Shown: positions 17,602 through 25,403 of the stretch, piece after piece | How positions within the stretch are numbered: position 1 is the stretch's first letter | Layout: every line of letters starts with the position of its first letter | NCBI RefSeq assembly: GCF_019469425.1 | Contig: NZ_CP048272.1 | Span: forward strand, 1,550,001-1,614,000 | Direction: 5' to 3' | Length of the DNA: 64,000 bases | From: Bifidobacterium asteroides | Lineage (GTDB): Bacteria; Actinomycetota; Actinomycetes; Actinomycetales; Bifidobacteriaceae | Made by a program: the position numbers and the translations under genes | The notes under the pieces: model-generated | The model's database searches: none | What the model saw: the letters and a program-made list of their open reading frames with translations, nothing else | Told to the model about the DNA's origin: nothing

Positions 17602-18783
17602 CTACTCCAGCAGCAGGGCCATGCCAAGCAACACGACGAGGAAGAGCAGATTAAAAACGGTGTAGATTTTCAGGTACTCGCCTTTCTTGCCCGGATACTG
17701 CTTGACTACGGCCTTGTAGGAAATCAGCGAGGCCATCGAAGCGACCAAGGTTCCGAGCCCGCCCAGGTTGGTGCCAAGAATGATCGGGTGCCAGGCTGTC
17801 GAAAAACCTGAGACTAGAAGGGCTGTGGGCACATTGCTGATGACCTGGCTGCACAGGACCGAGGTAATCAGAGGATGGATATTGACCAGGCCGCTGACCA
17901 GGTTATAAAACTGGGGAATCCTCCTCGCATTGCCGATGAAAACGAAGAAAGCCACGAAGGTCAGCAGGAGTCCCCAATCTACATGCAGAAAGACCCCCCT
18001 ATCGCAGATCAAGAAGGTCACCGCTACCACCAGGACCATAACCCATTGGGATATCAGTTTGGCCACGCCCAGCAGGCAGACAAGAAAGAGAAGGAGGTAG
18101 ATGGCGATGCGCCAGCCGCTGGACTGCTGCATCTCTTTCACCTGAGGCTGTATCTCATCCTCCCTGGGCGCTAGTACGCTGCGGCGAATCTCCTGCGGAT
18201 CCATGCCCTCGAACTTGTTAAGATGCCGATTCCTGAAAGCAAACCAGCAGCACAGGAAGAGCATCAGGGCAGCGACCAGGGCATAAGGCACCATAAGGAA
18301 GAGGAACTCACCAGTAGGCATCTCGGAGCGAGCCTTGAGATATAAGTTGTGGGCGTTGCCGATGGGCGTTAGCATGCTGCCCACATTGGCGCCCAACGTC
18401 ATCAGGGTGACGATCAGCAGAGCATGGCTTTCCAAACCAGCCATGATGAGAACAGCAATGGCGAAGGGCACAAAGGTAACCAGGGCTACATCGTTCGTGA
18501 TGAACATGCTGGAGAAGAAAGGCAGGGAAACCAGGACCAAAGCCAGGCCCCGCACCGAGCGGACACGACTCAGCAGGCCGGCGCCAATGGCATGGAAGAC
18601 CCCGATGCGCTGGAAGCCGCAGACCACCATCATCAGAGAACCCAGCTGGGTGAGGGTATTGACGTGGATGTAGCCCAGATACTGCCTGTCGGGAGGAATG
18701 AGGATGCAGGATATGAGAGCGATGACTGCCGCGACGACCAGAACGGTCTCGTTTTTCAGCAGCCCGATCACCCGATGTTGCAT
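17602..18783 (-). CDS. Ion-transporter-superfamily permease (ArsB/CitMHS/NhaD-like)
   Basis: The protein has 393 residues from the ATG at 18783, which has GGAGG six bases upstream. The earlier GTG overlaps that ribosome-binding site. There are about ten to eleven membrane helices in two similar halves. The conserved loop FSSMFITNDVALVTFVPF and LMTLGANVGSMLTPIGNAHN are typical of the IT superfamily (ArsB, CitMHS, NhaD). A second re-entrant motif, QVISNVPTALLVS, lies in the C half. The substrate could be an anion, a dicarboxylate or Na+/H+; the sequence does not decide. Confidence 0.8.
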   Translation of the reverse strand: MQHRVIGLLKNETVLVVAAVIALISCILIPPDRQYLGYIHVNTLTQLGSLMMVVCGFQRIGVFHAIGAGLLSRVRSVRGLALVLVSLPFFSSMFITNDVALVTFVPFAIAVLIMAGLESHALLIVTLMTLGANVGSMLTPIGNAHNLYLKARSEMPTGEFLFLMVPYALVAALMLFLCCWFAFRNRHLNKFEGMDPQEIRRSVLAPREDEIQPQVKEMQQSSGWRIAIYLLLFLVCLLGVAKLISQWVMVLVVAVTFLICDRGVFLHVDWGLLLTFVAFFVFIGNARRIPQFYNLVSGLVNIHPLITSVLCSQVISNVPTALLVSGFSTAWHPIILGTNLGGLGTLVASMASLISYKAVVKQYPGKKGEYLKIYTVFNLLFLVVLLGMALLLE

Positions 18784-18975
18784 GGTCACCTCCGGCGAAC
18801 GAATTCCTCACTTAGTTTACGCGCCTGACAGAGGCTTACAGGACCCCTCATGGCGCTATTTTCCGCTGCTGTGCCCACGGTCGGAAGACTCGCGAGCTAC
18901 TGGCCGCTAGCCTGTCTGGCCCCGACTTTTGACCTTTGTCGGATAGGCATAGAGTCAGATGCTCATGAAACATGA

Positions 18976-19016
18976 ATAGGGGTCCCGCGAATAGGTTGCA
19001 TTCGCAGAACCCCTAT
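18976..19016. terminator. Hairpin after the minus-strand MFS gene
   Basis: The arms ATAGGGGT..GCGAAT and ATTCGC..ACCCCTAT pair over about 14 bp with small internal mismatches. It lies 15 bp past the stop of the MFS gene at 19032. There is only a weak T-run on the minus side. Confidence 0.65.
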
Positions 19017-19031
19017 CAGATGGCAATATTA

Positions 19032-20486
19032 CTAGTCATCCATTCGTTCCGGATCGGGAATCAGGTAGGACAGGGCCAGGGCAATCAGCACCAGCACGCC
19101 GCCGCCGACCATGGCGGCAACATATCCATTGCGGGCTCCCCCGGACGCCGCCAGACCGTTCATGAATGCGTAAAGGACTGCATAGCTCAGGCCTGAGCCC
19201 AGGTTGAAAGCTCCGGCGTTGAGTCCCGGCAAATACCCGGTATTGTCCGCAGGAGACAGGACCACGCCCAACCCGTTGAGCATGATGTTGGCCGTCCCCG
19301 CATAGGAGACACCCAGGATTAGGGAAAGCACCACCAGACTCCAGATGCTGGGGACCAGACAGACGTAAATGCCGAAGACCAGTCCCAGCACGCTGACCAA
19401 CTGACCCACCCTCAGAACCCTGAGGTAGCCGAAGCGCGATGCCAGCATCCCGGCGACCGGGCCAAAGACCAGACCGACCAGGGCATAGGGGGTCAGCGTC
19501 GCGAAGGAGACGATGCTGGCCTTCAAACCGACGCCGACCTCCCCATCCTGAGCCAGGGCCGGAACGATCCCGTTCATAATGGCGAAGACACCGACCATGG
19601 TGGTGAGAGTCGTCAGCAGAAGGCCCCAGGTGCGCCGTTGCCTCAAATAGGTGGTGGTGACCATGGGTGCCGACGTGGTGCTCTCAACTTTCCAGAAGAT
19701 CATGAAGAAGACCGCAGCAACCAGAATCTCGACAACCACTAGGATCCAGCGCGCCTGGGCCAGCTTCTCGACCTCATTGATAGCCAGATATGCGGCCAGG
19801 AAGGCAATGCACAGGAAGACCACGCCGGTCCAGTCCATGCGGGGACGATTTTCTGCATAGCTCTCGCGGGCGAATAGGGTCACCAGGAGTACGGCGATCA
19901 CGGCAATGGCCACCATAAACCAGAAGACCGATCGGAAGCCGAAAGTGCCAGCCAGCCAACCGCCTAGGATGGCATCCACGCCGCCGATGCCGCCATTGAC
20001 CGCCGTGAGAACAGCCATGAGTTTGGCGTAGCGGGCTTCATCGGTCACCTCGGCGTGCAACATGATCAGGGTCATGGGCACGACCGGACCGGCCACTCCC
20101 TGAATGACACGACCAATCATGAGCACCGTCACATTGGGCGCCAGAGCGGAGACCACGCATCCCAGCGCCGTCAGGCTCAACATGCCCAGCAGCACCTTCT
20201 TGCGGCCGGCCAGATCGCCCAACCGAGGCAGGAAGAGTGAGAAGACCGCACAGGAGGTGAAGAACACCGTCTGGGTCAGACCGATGCTGGAGCTGCTGGC
20301 GTTGAGCTCGGTCCCCATGGTTGTCAGGGCCGGCGAGAGCATGGAGGCGTTGAGCTGGAAAGCGAAGACAGCGGCCATAAGGGCCGTCATCAGAGCGACG
20401 ATCGAAGAACCTGAGCCGCCAGCGGTCGTGGCAGCAGGCTTGTCGGTCTGGGATGCAGCTGTGTTCGAAGTCTTCATCGATCTCAT
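19032..20486 (-). CDS. MFS drug/nucleoside-type exporter (14-TM DHA2-like)
   Basis: The protein has about 484 residues and roughly 14 membrane helices. The MFS signature between helices 2 and 3 is PRLGDLAGRKKVLLGM, and the helix-5 motif C region is GRVIQGVAGPVVPM, as in DHA2 exporters. The start is either ATG 20486 (ATGA overlap with the nucleoside hydrolase stop) or ATG 20477 (MKTSNT); the upstream open frame to 20615 is not used. Coupling to a nucleoside hydrolase suggests it moves nucleosides, bases or analogues, but the fold alone would fit a multidrug exporter. Confidence 0.78.
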   Translation of the reverse strand: MRSMKTSNTAASQTDKPAATTAGGSGSSIVALMTALMAAVFAFQLNASMLSPALTTMGTELNASSSSIGLTQTVFFTSCAVFSLFLPRLGDLAGRKKVLLGMLSLTALGCVVSALAPNVTVLMIGRVIQGVAGPVVPMTLIMLHAEVTDEARYAKLMAVLTAVNGGIGGVDAILGGWLAGTFGFRSVFWFMVAIAVIAVLLVTLFARESYAENRPRMDWTGVVFLCIAFLAAYLAINEVEKLAQARWILVVVEILVAAVFFMIFWKVESTTSAPMVTTTYLRQRRTWGLLLTTLTTMVGVFAIMNGIVPALAQDGEVGVGLKASIVSFATLTPYALVGLVFGPVAGMLASRFGYLRVLRVGQLVSVLGLVFGIYVCLVPSIWSLVVLSLILGVSYAGTANIMLNGLGVVLSPADNTGYLPGLNAGAFNLGSGLSYAVLYAFMNGLAASGGARNGYVAAMVGGGVLVLIALALSYLIPDPERMDD

Positions 20487-21427
20487 CCAATCGCAGTGAT
20501 GGCCTTGACCACCAGGTCCCAGAATCCCTGGAAGTCCAGCTTGACAGCCACCTGGGTGTGGCAGTCTTCGGCAGAGGGCTCCGGACCGCGCAGGTCGGCC
20601 ACGGTCATCCCGCAAGTCAGATCCCCGCGCAGCTCCACATCAACCGGGCAACGACGGGTGCTCACAATAGAGGGGTCGATCAGATAGGCCACAGTGCAGG
20701 GATCATGCACCGGCGGATCCACGAAGTCCTGATTGTCCTGGTAGGACTTGCGGAAGAAGTCCATCAGCCCGCTGACGAAGTGGGCCAGATTGGTGCCGAT
20801 GCCCTCGATGCGCTGCTGAACTTCCGGGGTGCACAAGGCCTGATGGGTCAGATCCAGCCCTACCATGGTGACAGGCCAAGGCTCGTTGAAGACGATATGA
20901 GCGGCCTCGGGATCCACCTTGATGTTGAATTCAGCGACAGCGCTCCAATTGCCCACATGGCAGCCGCCGCCCATGAGCACAACCTCTTGGACGCGATCGA
21001 CGATGCGGGGTTCCTTGCGGACAGCCATGGCGATGTTGGTCAGGGGTCCAGTGGGAACCAGAGTCACTGTGCCCGGCTCCTCGCGCATGATAGTCTCAAT
21101 GATCCAATCGACTGCATGGCCAGGATCCAGGGGCCGGGCAGGTTCAGGCAGCTCGACGCCGTCCAGACCGGTCTGGCCATGGATGGAGGCGGCCACCTCC
21201 TGAGGACGCACCAACGGCCTATCGCATCCGGCATGGACCGGCACCTGGCGCGCATGAGCCTTTTCCAGCACAGCCCTCGCATTGTAGGTAACCTTGTCCA
21301 GACTCTGGTTGCCGCCAACCGTAGTCACTCCGATCAGATCGATCCGCGGATCGCCTACTGCCAGAAGGATAGCCACCGCATCGTCATGACCGGGATCACA
21401 GTCCAGGATGATCTTGCGCGTCGTCAT
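20483..21427 (-). CDS. Inosine-uridine-preferring nucleoside hydrolase family protein
   Basis: The protein has 314 residues from ATG 21427 (MTTRK), with AAAGGTG about 14 bases upstream. The calcium-binding signature DCDPGHDDA lies at residues 8-16. NQSLDKVTYNA, the MGGG segment and the C-terminal PPVHDPCTVAYL with the catalytic His and Ca ligand complete the family pattern. It cleaves the N-glycosidic bond of ribonucleosides to free base and ribose for salvage. Which nucleoside is preferred is not clear. It is coupled to the downstream MFS gene. Confidence 0.9.
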   Translation of the reverse strand: MTTRKIILDCDPGHDDAVAILLAVGDPRIDLIGVTTVGGNQSLDKVTYNARAVLEKAHARQVPVHAGCDRPLVRPQEVAASIHGQTGLDGVELPEPARPLDPGHAVDWIIETIMREEPGTVTLVPTGPLTNIAMAVRKEPRIVDRVQEVVLMGGGCHVGNWSAVAEFNIKVDPEAAHIVFNEPWPVTMVGLDLTHQALCTPEVQQRIEGIGTNLAHFVSGLMDFFRKSYQDNQDFVDPPVHDPCTVAYLIDPSIVSTRRCPVDVELRGDLTCGMTVADLRGPEPSAEDCHTQVAVKLDFQGFWDLVVKAITAIG

Positions 21428-21525
21428 ATACTCGCCTGCACCTTTCTCATAAATATGCCCTGGGCCATAGCCCAAAACATAATACCGCTGATTGGCATTC
21501 AATCGATGCAGGCGCGTTAAGCTGG

Positions 21526-23679
21526 TCAGCCCCGGACCTGGGCGAACCCACCCACTGCCCAGGCCAGTCGATCCCGAAGCTCGGAATCCACTGCGAATAG
21601 CCCCAATCCGTGCACCCCTCGTTTGAGCAACACATTGAACTCATGCCGAAGATTGTCCACAGGATCCATATCCGGCTCCGACCGCTGATTAGTCGCCAAT
21701 GTGTTGCAACTAAGCTTCGGTTCGAATTTGACCTTTCCATTCCTGTAGGTGACCGAGGGTCCGAGGATGACCCCCGCGTAGTTGAGGTCAAAACCCTGAA
21801 TGGTAAATATGGAGCCCACCTCATCGATGGTGAAGGGCAACTCGGCCCATGCAATCCGATGATTTGCAGCAGAGTTTCCCTGAGCCTCATATAGTTCGTA
21901 ATTCCAAGGCATTGCGAATTCGCCATCCCCGTCTTGACCGTCTTCGGCCCACACCCACTGGCCTGAGTCCTCTTGGCGTAATACAACCTGCCAGTGACGA
22001 GAGGAATCCTGTGGATCCGGGTGTTTCTTGCTGCTATAAGGCCAGTCATAGGTGGATAAGAGTCGGCAAAGGCCCAAAGAGCCCTTAACTCTTTGTTCCT
22101 GGTCCTTTTGACGAATGAACTTCCTCAAATCCTTTGGCGAATCAAAAACCTTGATCTCGTAAGGATGCTCCCAAGGATCCGGATGCAGTGGACCAATCAC
22201 GCCATCCTTGGCTGTCATCCGATCCAACCATGCGCATGTTGCAGGGTCAGCCTGAATGCGCATCTGTCGACCCAAATGTACATGACTGACCTGGAAGGTA
22301 TCCTCGCGTACATACTGACCATCCCGTGACTTTTCACGGATGAGCACGGGCCGGGAGAATGACTTGTCCTGTTCAGAACCCGTCAATCCCAGAAGCCGAC
22401 TTTCCTGAGCATCGACGAACTGGGACCCACGCAACACTTGTTCCGGGTCGAAGACCACGATGGCTACTTTTGCCCGCCGCAAAATGTCGTAGAGCTGGTT
22501 GCTTCCGGAGTAGCTCTGCGATCCTTGTGTCAACAATAGGTGCGCCTCGTCAATCAGCACCACATCTGCCTGGGCGTCGACGCTATTCATGGGGTTCGCT
22601 GCCCTGCCTGTGGACCGGCCATTTCGATTGGTGTGCTTGCTGAACCGATTGATGAACTGGACAGCACCAACCACGCACTGGCCGCGTTTCTTTTGCAGTC
22701 CCAGCTTCAGAGCCATTTGGTTGTAGACATTAGCCTGTTCGGTCTGGTTGACAATGATGTAGGAACGCTGCCTGGCATTTGCCGAACGAGTATCGCCCTT
22801 TCCGCCCAAGTCACCATAGATGCCATAACTGGCACATATTTGATAAAAGAGATGGCTGAGCAAAACGGTCTTCCCTGTCCCTGACATGCCCTGAACGACA
22901 ATAACTTGGGTATGGCCTTCATTGTTGATCTGAACCGGGCCTATCGATTCTGTCATCGAGTGGAAGCCCTCGTTACGGTTTTGAATAATGACCGACTCCA
23001 ATACATGCAGAACAGCCTCTTCTGCTCGCCGTTGTTCGTCGGTGAGTTTGCGGAAAGGCGAAGCCTTAAACAGGGCAGAGTCCAGAATCGCCTTTTCTTC
23101 CGGGAACAGATCGGGCTCCATTTCATGCAGAGTCCGCCAAGCCTTGGAAAAGATGCTGTCGAATTCATCGCTGGTGTAATACCTGTCCTGAGCGTTAGTT
23201 CTACGGTTCATAACCAGCTTGACCGCGTCGACGCTCTGCATATACCCCATCAGCCGATTTTCCATATCCAGGGTCAGAGACTTATTAAAGTGGCGATCAC
23301 CAATGATGTACTGGCAGACCCTGTCCTGATGATCGTGCATGAATCGCACTAAGCGTTCCCAATCCGTCCGAGTCCGTGGATCCAGCTCAATATGCTGCCT
23401 AGTTCGAGAACGGATGTCGTTGGTTTCTCCGACGTAAACCACATAAGGGGGCCCACCGCCTTGCTTTTTGCTGCTATCTCTTTCGTCGGCAGAGACGATA
23501 TACACAGTGGGATAGCGTAGGAACAGCTCCTCAAGCAGCTTCCCCTCCAAATTACTGCCCTGACTGCCAACAGCTTTCGCCTGCTTGTACTCTGCAATGG
23601 CCTTGGAAAAATCCTCATCTCTATAATTGCCATAGGGCAGAGTCAACACCACAGGCTTCGGCGCACTTAACGAATCCAT
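21526..23679 (-). CDS. GIY-YIG nuclease fused to DUF2075 ATPase/helicase
   Basis: The protein has 717 residues from ATG 23679 (MDSLSAPKP). Residues 60-130 hold a GIY-YIG-like nuclease (YVVYVGETNDIRSRTRQH). From about residue 240 there is a P-loop ATPase of the DUF2075 family with Walker A GMSGTGKT and Walker B VVLIDEAHLLL, and conserved C-terminal helicase-like motifs (DEVGSIFTIQGFDLNYAGVI). Proteins of this build are widespread accessory genes of unknown role, possibly defence or DNA repair. It is divergent from a MazG-like pyrophosphohydrolase whose ATG is only 67 bp away, so the two may share control. Confidence 0.85.
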   Translation of the reverse strand: MDSLSAPKPVVLTLPYGNYRDEDFSKAIAEYKQAKAVGSQGSNLEGKLLEELFLRYPTVYIVSADERDSSKKQGGGPPYVVYVGETNDIRSRTRQHIELDPRTRTDWERLVRFMHDHQDRVCQYIIGDRHFNKSLTLDMENRLMGYMQSVDAVKLVMNRRTNAQDRYYTSDEFDSIFSKAWRTLHEMEPDLFPEEKAILDSALFKASPFRKLTDEQRRAEEAVLHVLESVIIQNRNEGFHSMTESIGPVQINNEGHTQVIVVQGMSGTGKTVLLSHLFYQICASYGIYGDLGGKGDTRSANARQRSYIIVNQTEQANVYNQMALKLGLQKKRGQCVVGAVQFINRFSKHTNRNGRSTGRAANPMNSVDAQADVVLIDEAHLLLTQGSQSYSGSNQLYDILRRAKVAIVVFDPEQVLRGSQFVDAQESRLLGLTGSEQDKSFSRPVLIREKSRDGQYVREDTFQVSHVHLGRQMRIQADPATCAWLDRMTAKDGVIGPLHPDPWEHPYEIKVFDSPKDLRKFIRQKDQEQRVKGSLGLCRLLSTYDWPYSSKKHPDPQDSSRHWQVVLRQEDSGQWVWAEDGQDGDGEFAMPWNYELYEAQGNSAANHRIAWAELPFTIDEVGSIFTIQGFDLNYAGVILGPSVTYRNGKVKFEPKLSCNTLATNQRSEPDMDPVDNLRHEFNVLLKRGVHGLGLFAVDSELRDRLAWAVGGFAQVRG

Positions 23680-23746
23680 GGTTTTCACTATGTCACAAAC
23701 CCACACCAATATGATGGCAGGATAGCCGGCTGATAGGCTCGAAATC

Positions 23747-24079
23747 ATGATCAGCAAGGAAACAGAAACAGCAGTGATGGATTTTGTGCACGAGCGCGAC
23801 TGGGATCAATTTCACACGCCTGCAAACCTAGCCAAATCCATCTGCATCGAAGCTGCCGAGCTCCTGGAATGCTATCAATGGGGGGATGATCCCAGGGACG
23901 GAGATGAAGGCCACGTGACCGACGAACTGGCTGACGTGCTCACCTATTGCATCCAGCTGGCGGATCGACTGGATCTGGACATGGACCGAATCATCATGGA
24001 CAAACTGCAAAGGACTGCCGACAGATATCCGGTGGCCACTTCGCGCGGTTCCAGCCGAAAATACCGGCCCCTGCAGTAG
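23747..24079 (+). CDS. MazG-like nucleotide pyrophosphohydrolase
   Basis: The protein has 110 residues. It has the all-alpha MazG/dCTPase (RS21-C6-like) pattern: DWDQFHTPANLAKSICIEAAELLECYQW supplies the first EE metal ligands near residues 36-39, and ELADVLTYCIQLAD near residue 60 supplies the E..D pair. Such enzymes hydrolyse non-canonical or excess NTPs to NMP and PPi. It is divergent from the GIY-YIG/DUF2075 gene and convergent with a HAD phosphatase. A shared role with the DUF2075 protein is likely from position only. Confidence 0.88.
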   Translation: MISKETETAVMDFVHERDWDQFHTPANLAKSICIEAAELLECYQWGDDPRDGDEGHVTDELADVLTYCIQLADRLDLDMDRIIMDKLQRTADRYPVATSRGSSRKYRPLQ

Positions 24080-24089
24080 GCGGATCGAT

Positions 24090-24842
24090 TCAGCAAGTCT
24101 GCGTAGCCGGCGACCCCGATCGTCCGAGTCGCTCGACAATCAGAGCAGACAAATCATCCAAGGTTACTCCAACATATCTATTCAAGGAAGCGAACTGGGG
24201 GCCTGATGAGGTGTCGACCGGGTTGGTGCCGGTATAAGCCACAGTAGTAGCTCCTGAGGCCACAGCCGAGGTGATGCCGGTCAGGGTATCCTCGAAAGCC
24301 AGGCAGAAGGCCATCAAATCAGGGCTGTTGATGCCCACCAGACTGGCCGCATGCAGATAGGGAGCAGGATCGGGCTTCTGCGCCAGCCCATCATCCCCGC
24401 AGACATAGTCGGCAAAAGCTCCCTCGGGTGCCTTAGCGACCACAGCCTGAGCCATGCGGCGTGGCGAAGTAGTGACCAGAATCGAGGGGACGCCAACCTC
24501 AACAAGGTCTGTCAGGATGGCACGAACCCCTTCAATCCATGGCATGTGACGCTCCTCCATGGCGATTACTCCATCAATCAGCAGATCTGGGATCTGATCC
24601 TCAGGAAGGTCAAGACCACGCTCCCGCATCACCCTTGCCACTTTGGTCAGAGGCTTGCCGGAAACCTGCCACCCCAAGTCGGCATTCCAGTCTCCTCCAT
24701 GCTCACGCACTAGATCGACCTCCGCCTGATGCCAGTAAGGCTCTGAATCGATCAGGGTTCCGTCCATGTCCCAGAAGACTGCAAGCGGCCGGCGTCCCAC
24801 AGCAGACCGGGCTTTATTATCCTTTTGATGCTCCATGTTCAT
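24090..24842 (-). CDS. HAD-family phosphatase (beta-phosphoglucomutase-like)
   Basis: The protein has 250 residues. HAD motif I is FWDMDGTLIDSEP near residue 24, motif II is VTTSPRR, and the Lys and acidic motifs III and IV are AQKPDPAPY and AFEDTLTGITSA. A helical cap lies between motifs I and II, as in subfamily I. It probably dephosphorylates a small sugar phosphate or similar metabolite. It starts at ATG 24842 behind AGGGTG; ATG 24836 is possible. It is convergent with the MazG-like gene, ending 11 bp from it. Confidence 0.85.
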   Translation of the reverse strand: MNMEHQKDNKARSAVGRRPLAVFWDMDGTLIDSEPYWHQAEVDLVREHGGDWNADLGWQVSGKPLTKVARVMRERGLDLPEDQIPDLLIDGVIAMEERHMPWIEGVRAILTDLVEVGVPSILVTTSPRRMAQAVVAKAPEGAFADYVCGDDGLAQKPDPAPYLHAASLVGINSPDLMAFCLAFEDTLTGITSAVASGATTVAYTGTNPVDTSSGPQFASLNRYVGVTLDDLSALIVERLGRSGSPATQTC

Positions 24843-24891
24843 GCATTCACCCTATCGGCAGGGCCTGTCTTGAGAATGGCGCTGCTGCACA

Positions 24892-25122
24892 TTACTTAGC
24901 ATGAAGATCCGGCCATGGATCAGGCAGCAGCTCATCCAGACTCACATTGAGCACTTGAGCAACTGCCATTATGTTGATCAAACTGGGATTGGCTGGACTC
25001 CCGGGTCGCGACTGACCATGCTCCAACTGCTGATATGCGAACCGGGAAAGGTTGGCATTATAGGCGACGAACTCTTGACTGTAGCGCAAAGCCGTCCTTC
25101 TGCGTTGTATGTTCATGCCCAT
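24892..25122 (-). CDS. XRE-family helix-turn-helix protein
   Basis: A small DNA-binding protein of 76 residues if started at MGMNIQRRR; the frame opens at a GTG at 25170. The HTH covers about residues 7-60: IQRRRTALRYSQEFVAYNANLSRFAYQQLEHG, then INIMAVAQVLNVSLDELL. No other domain is present. No good ribosome-binding site is seen before any start. A 9-bp inverted repeat between this gene and the divergent hydrolase is a candidate operator. Confidence 0.8.
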   Translation of the reverse strand: MGMNIQRRRTALRYSQEFVAYNANLSRFAYQQLEHGQSRPGSPANPSLINIMAVAQVLNVSLDELLPDPWPDLHAK

Positions 25123-25202
25123 TATTACGGCGTATTCCGCCCATCCACTCGGTACTTGAGAATGTGCCACAGAGCCAAAATAGGTACAAGAAACAGGTTG
25201 TC

Positions 25203-25236
25203 ATGCCTTACCGGTAATACTATATCAGTAAGGCAT
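25203..25236. promoter_or_regulatory. Inverted repeat ATGCCTTAC/GTAAGGCAT between divergent genes
   Basis: A perfect 9-bp inverted repeat with a 16-bp spacer lies in the 281-bp gap between the XRE gene and the plus-strand hydrolase. The spacer holds TATAGT on the minus strand and ACCGGT occurs at 25210 and again at 25238. This suggests an autoregulated operator overlapping a promoter; it is not proven. Confidence 0.45.
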
Positions 25237-25403
25237 CACCGGTTATCTAACGGGGATCGATTACTGTGCTCTGTCTTGCACCAAACTAGGTCACTCGTAG
25301 GCGTTGCTGGTTTCAGCACCTACATACGCGATGAACAACGAGGATCATCAATGCAAGCAACAATCCTGGAAGACTACGCGAACAGCACAAAAAGGACGAA
25401 TCC

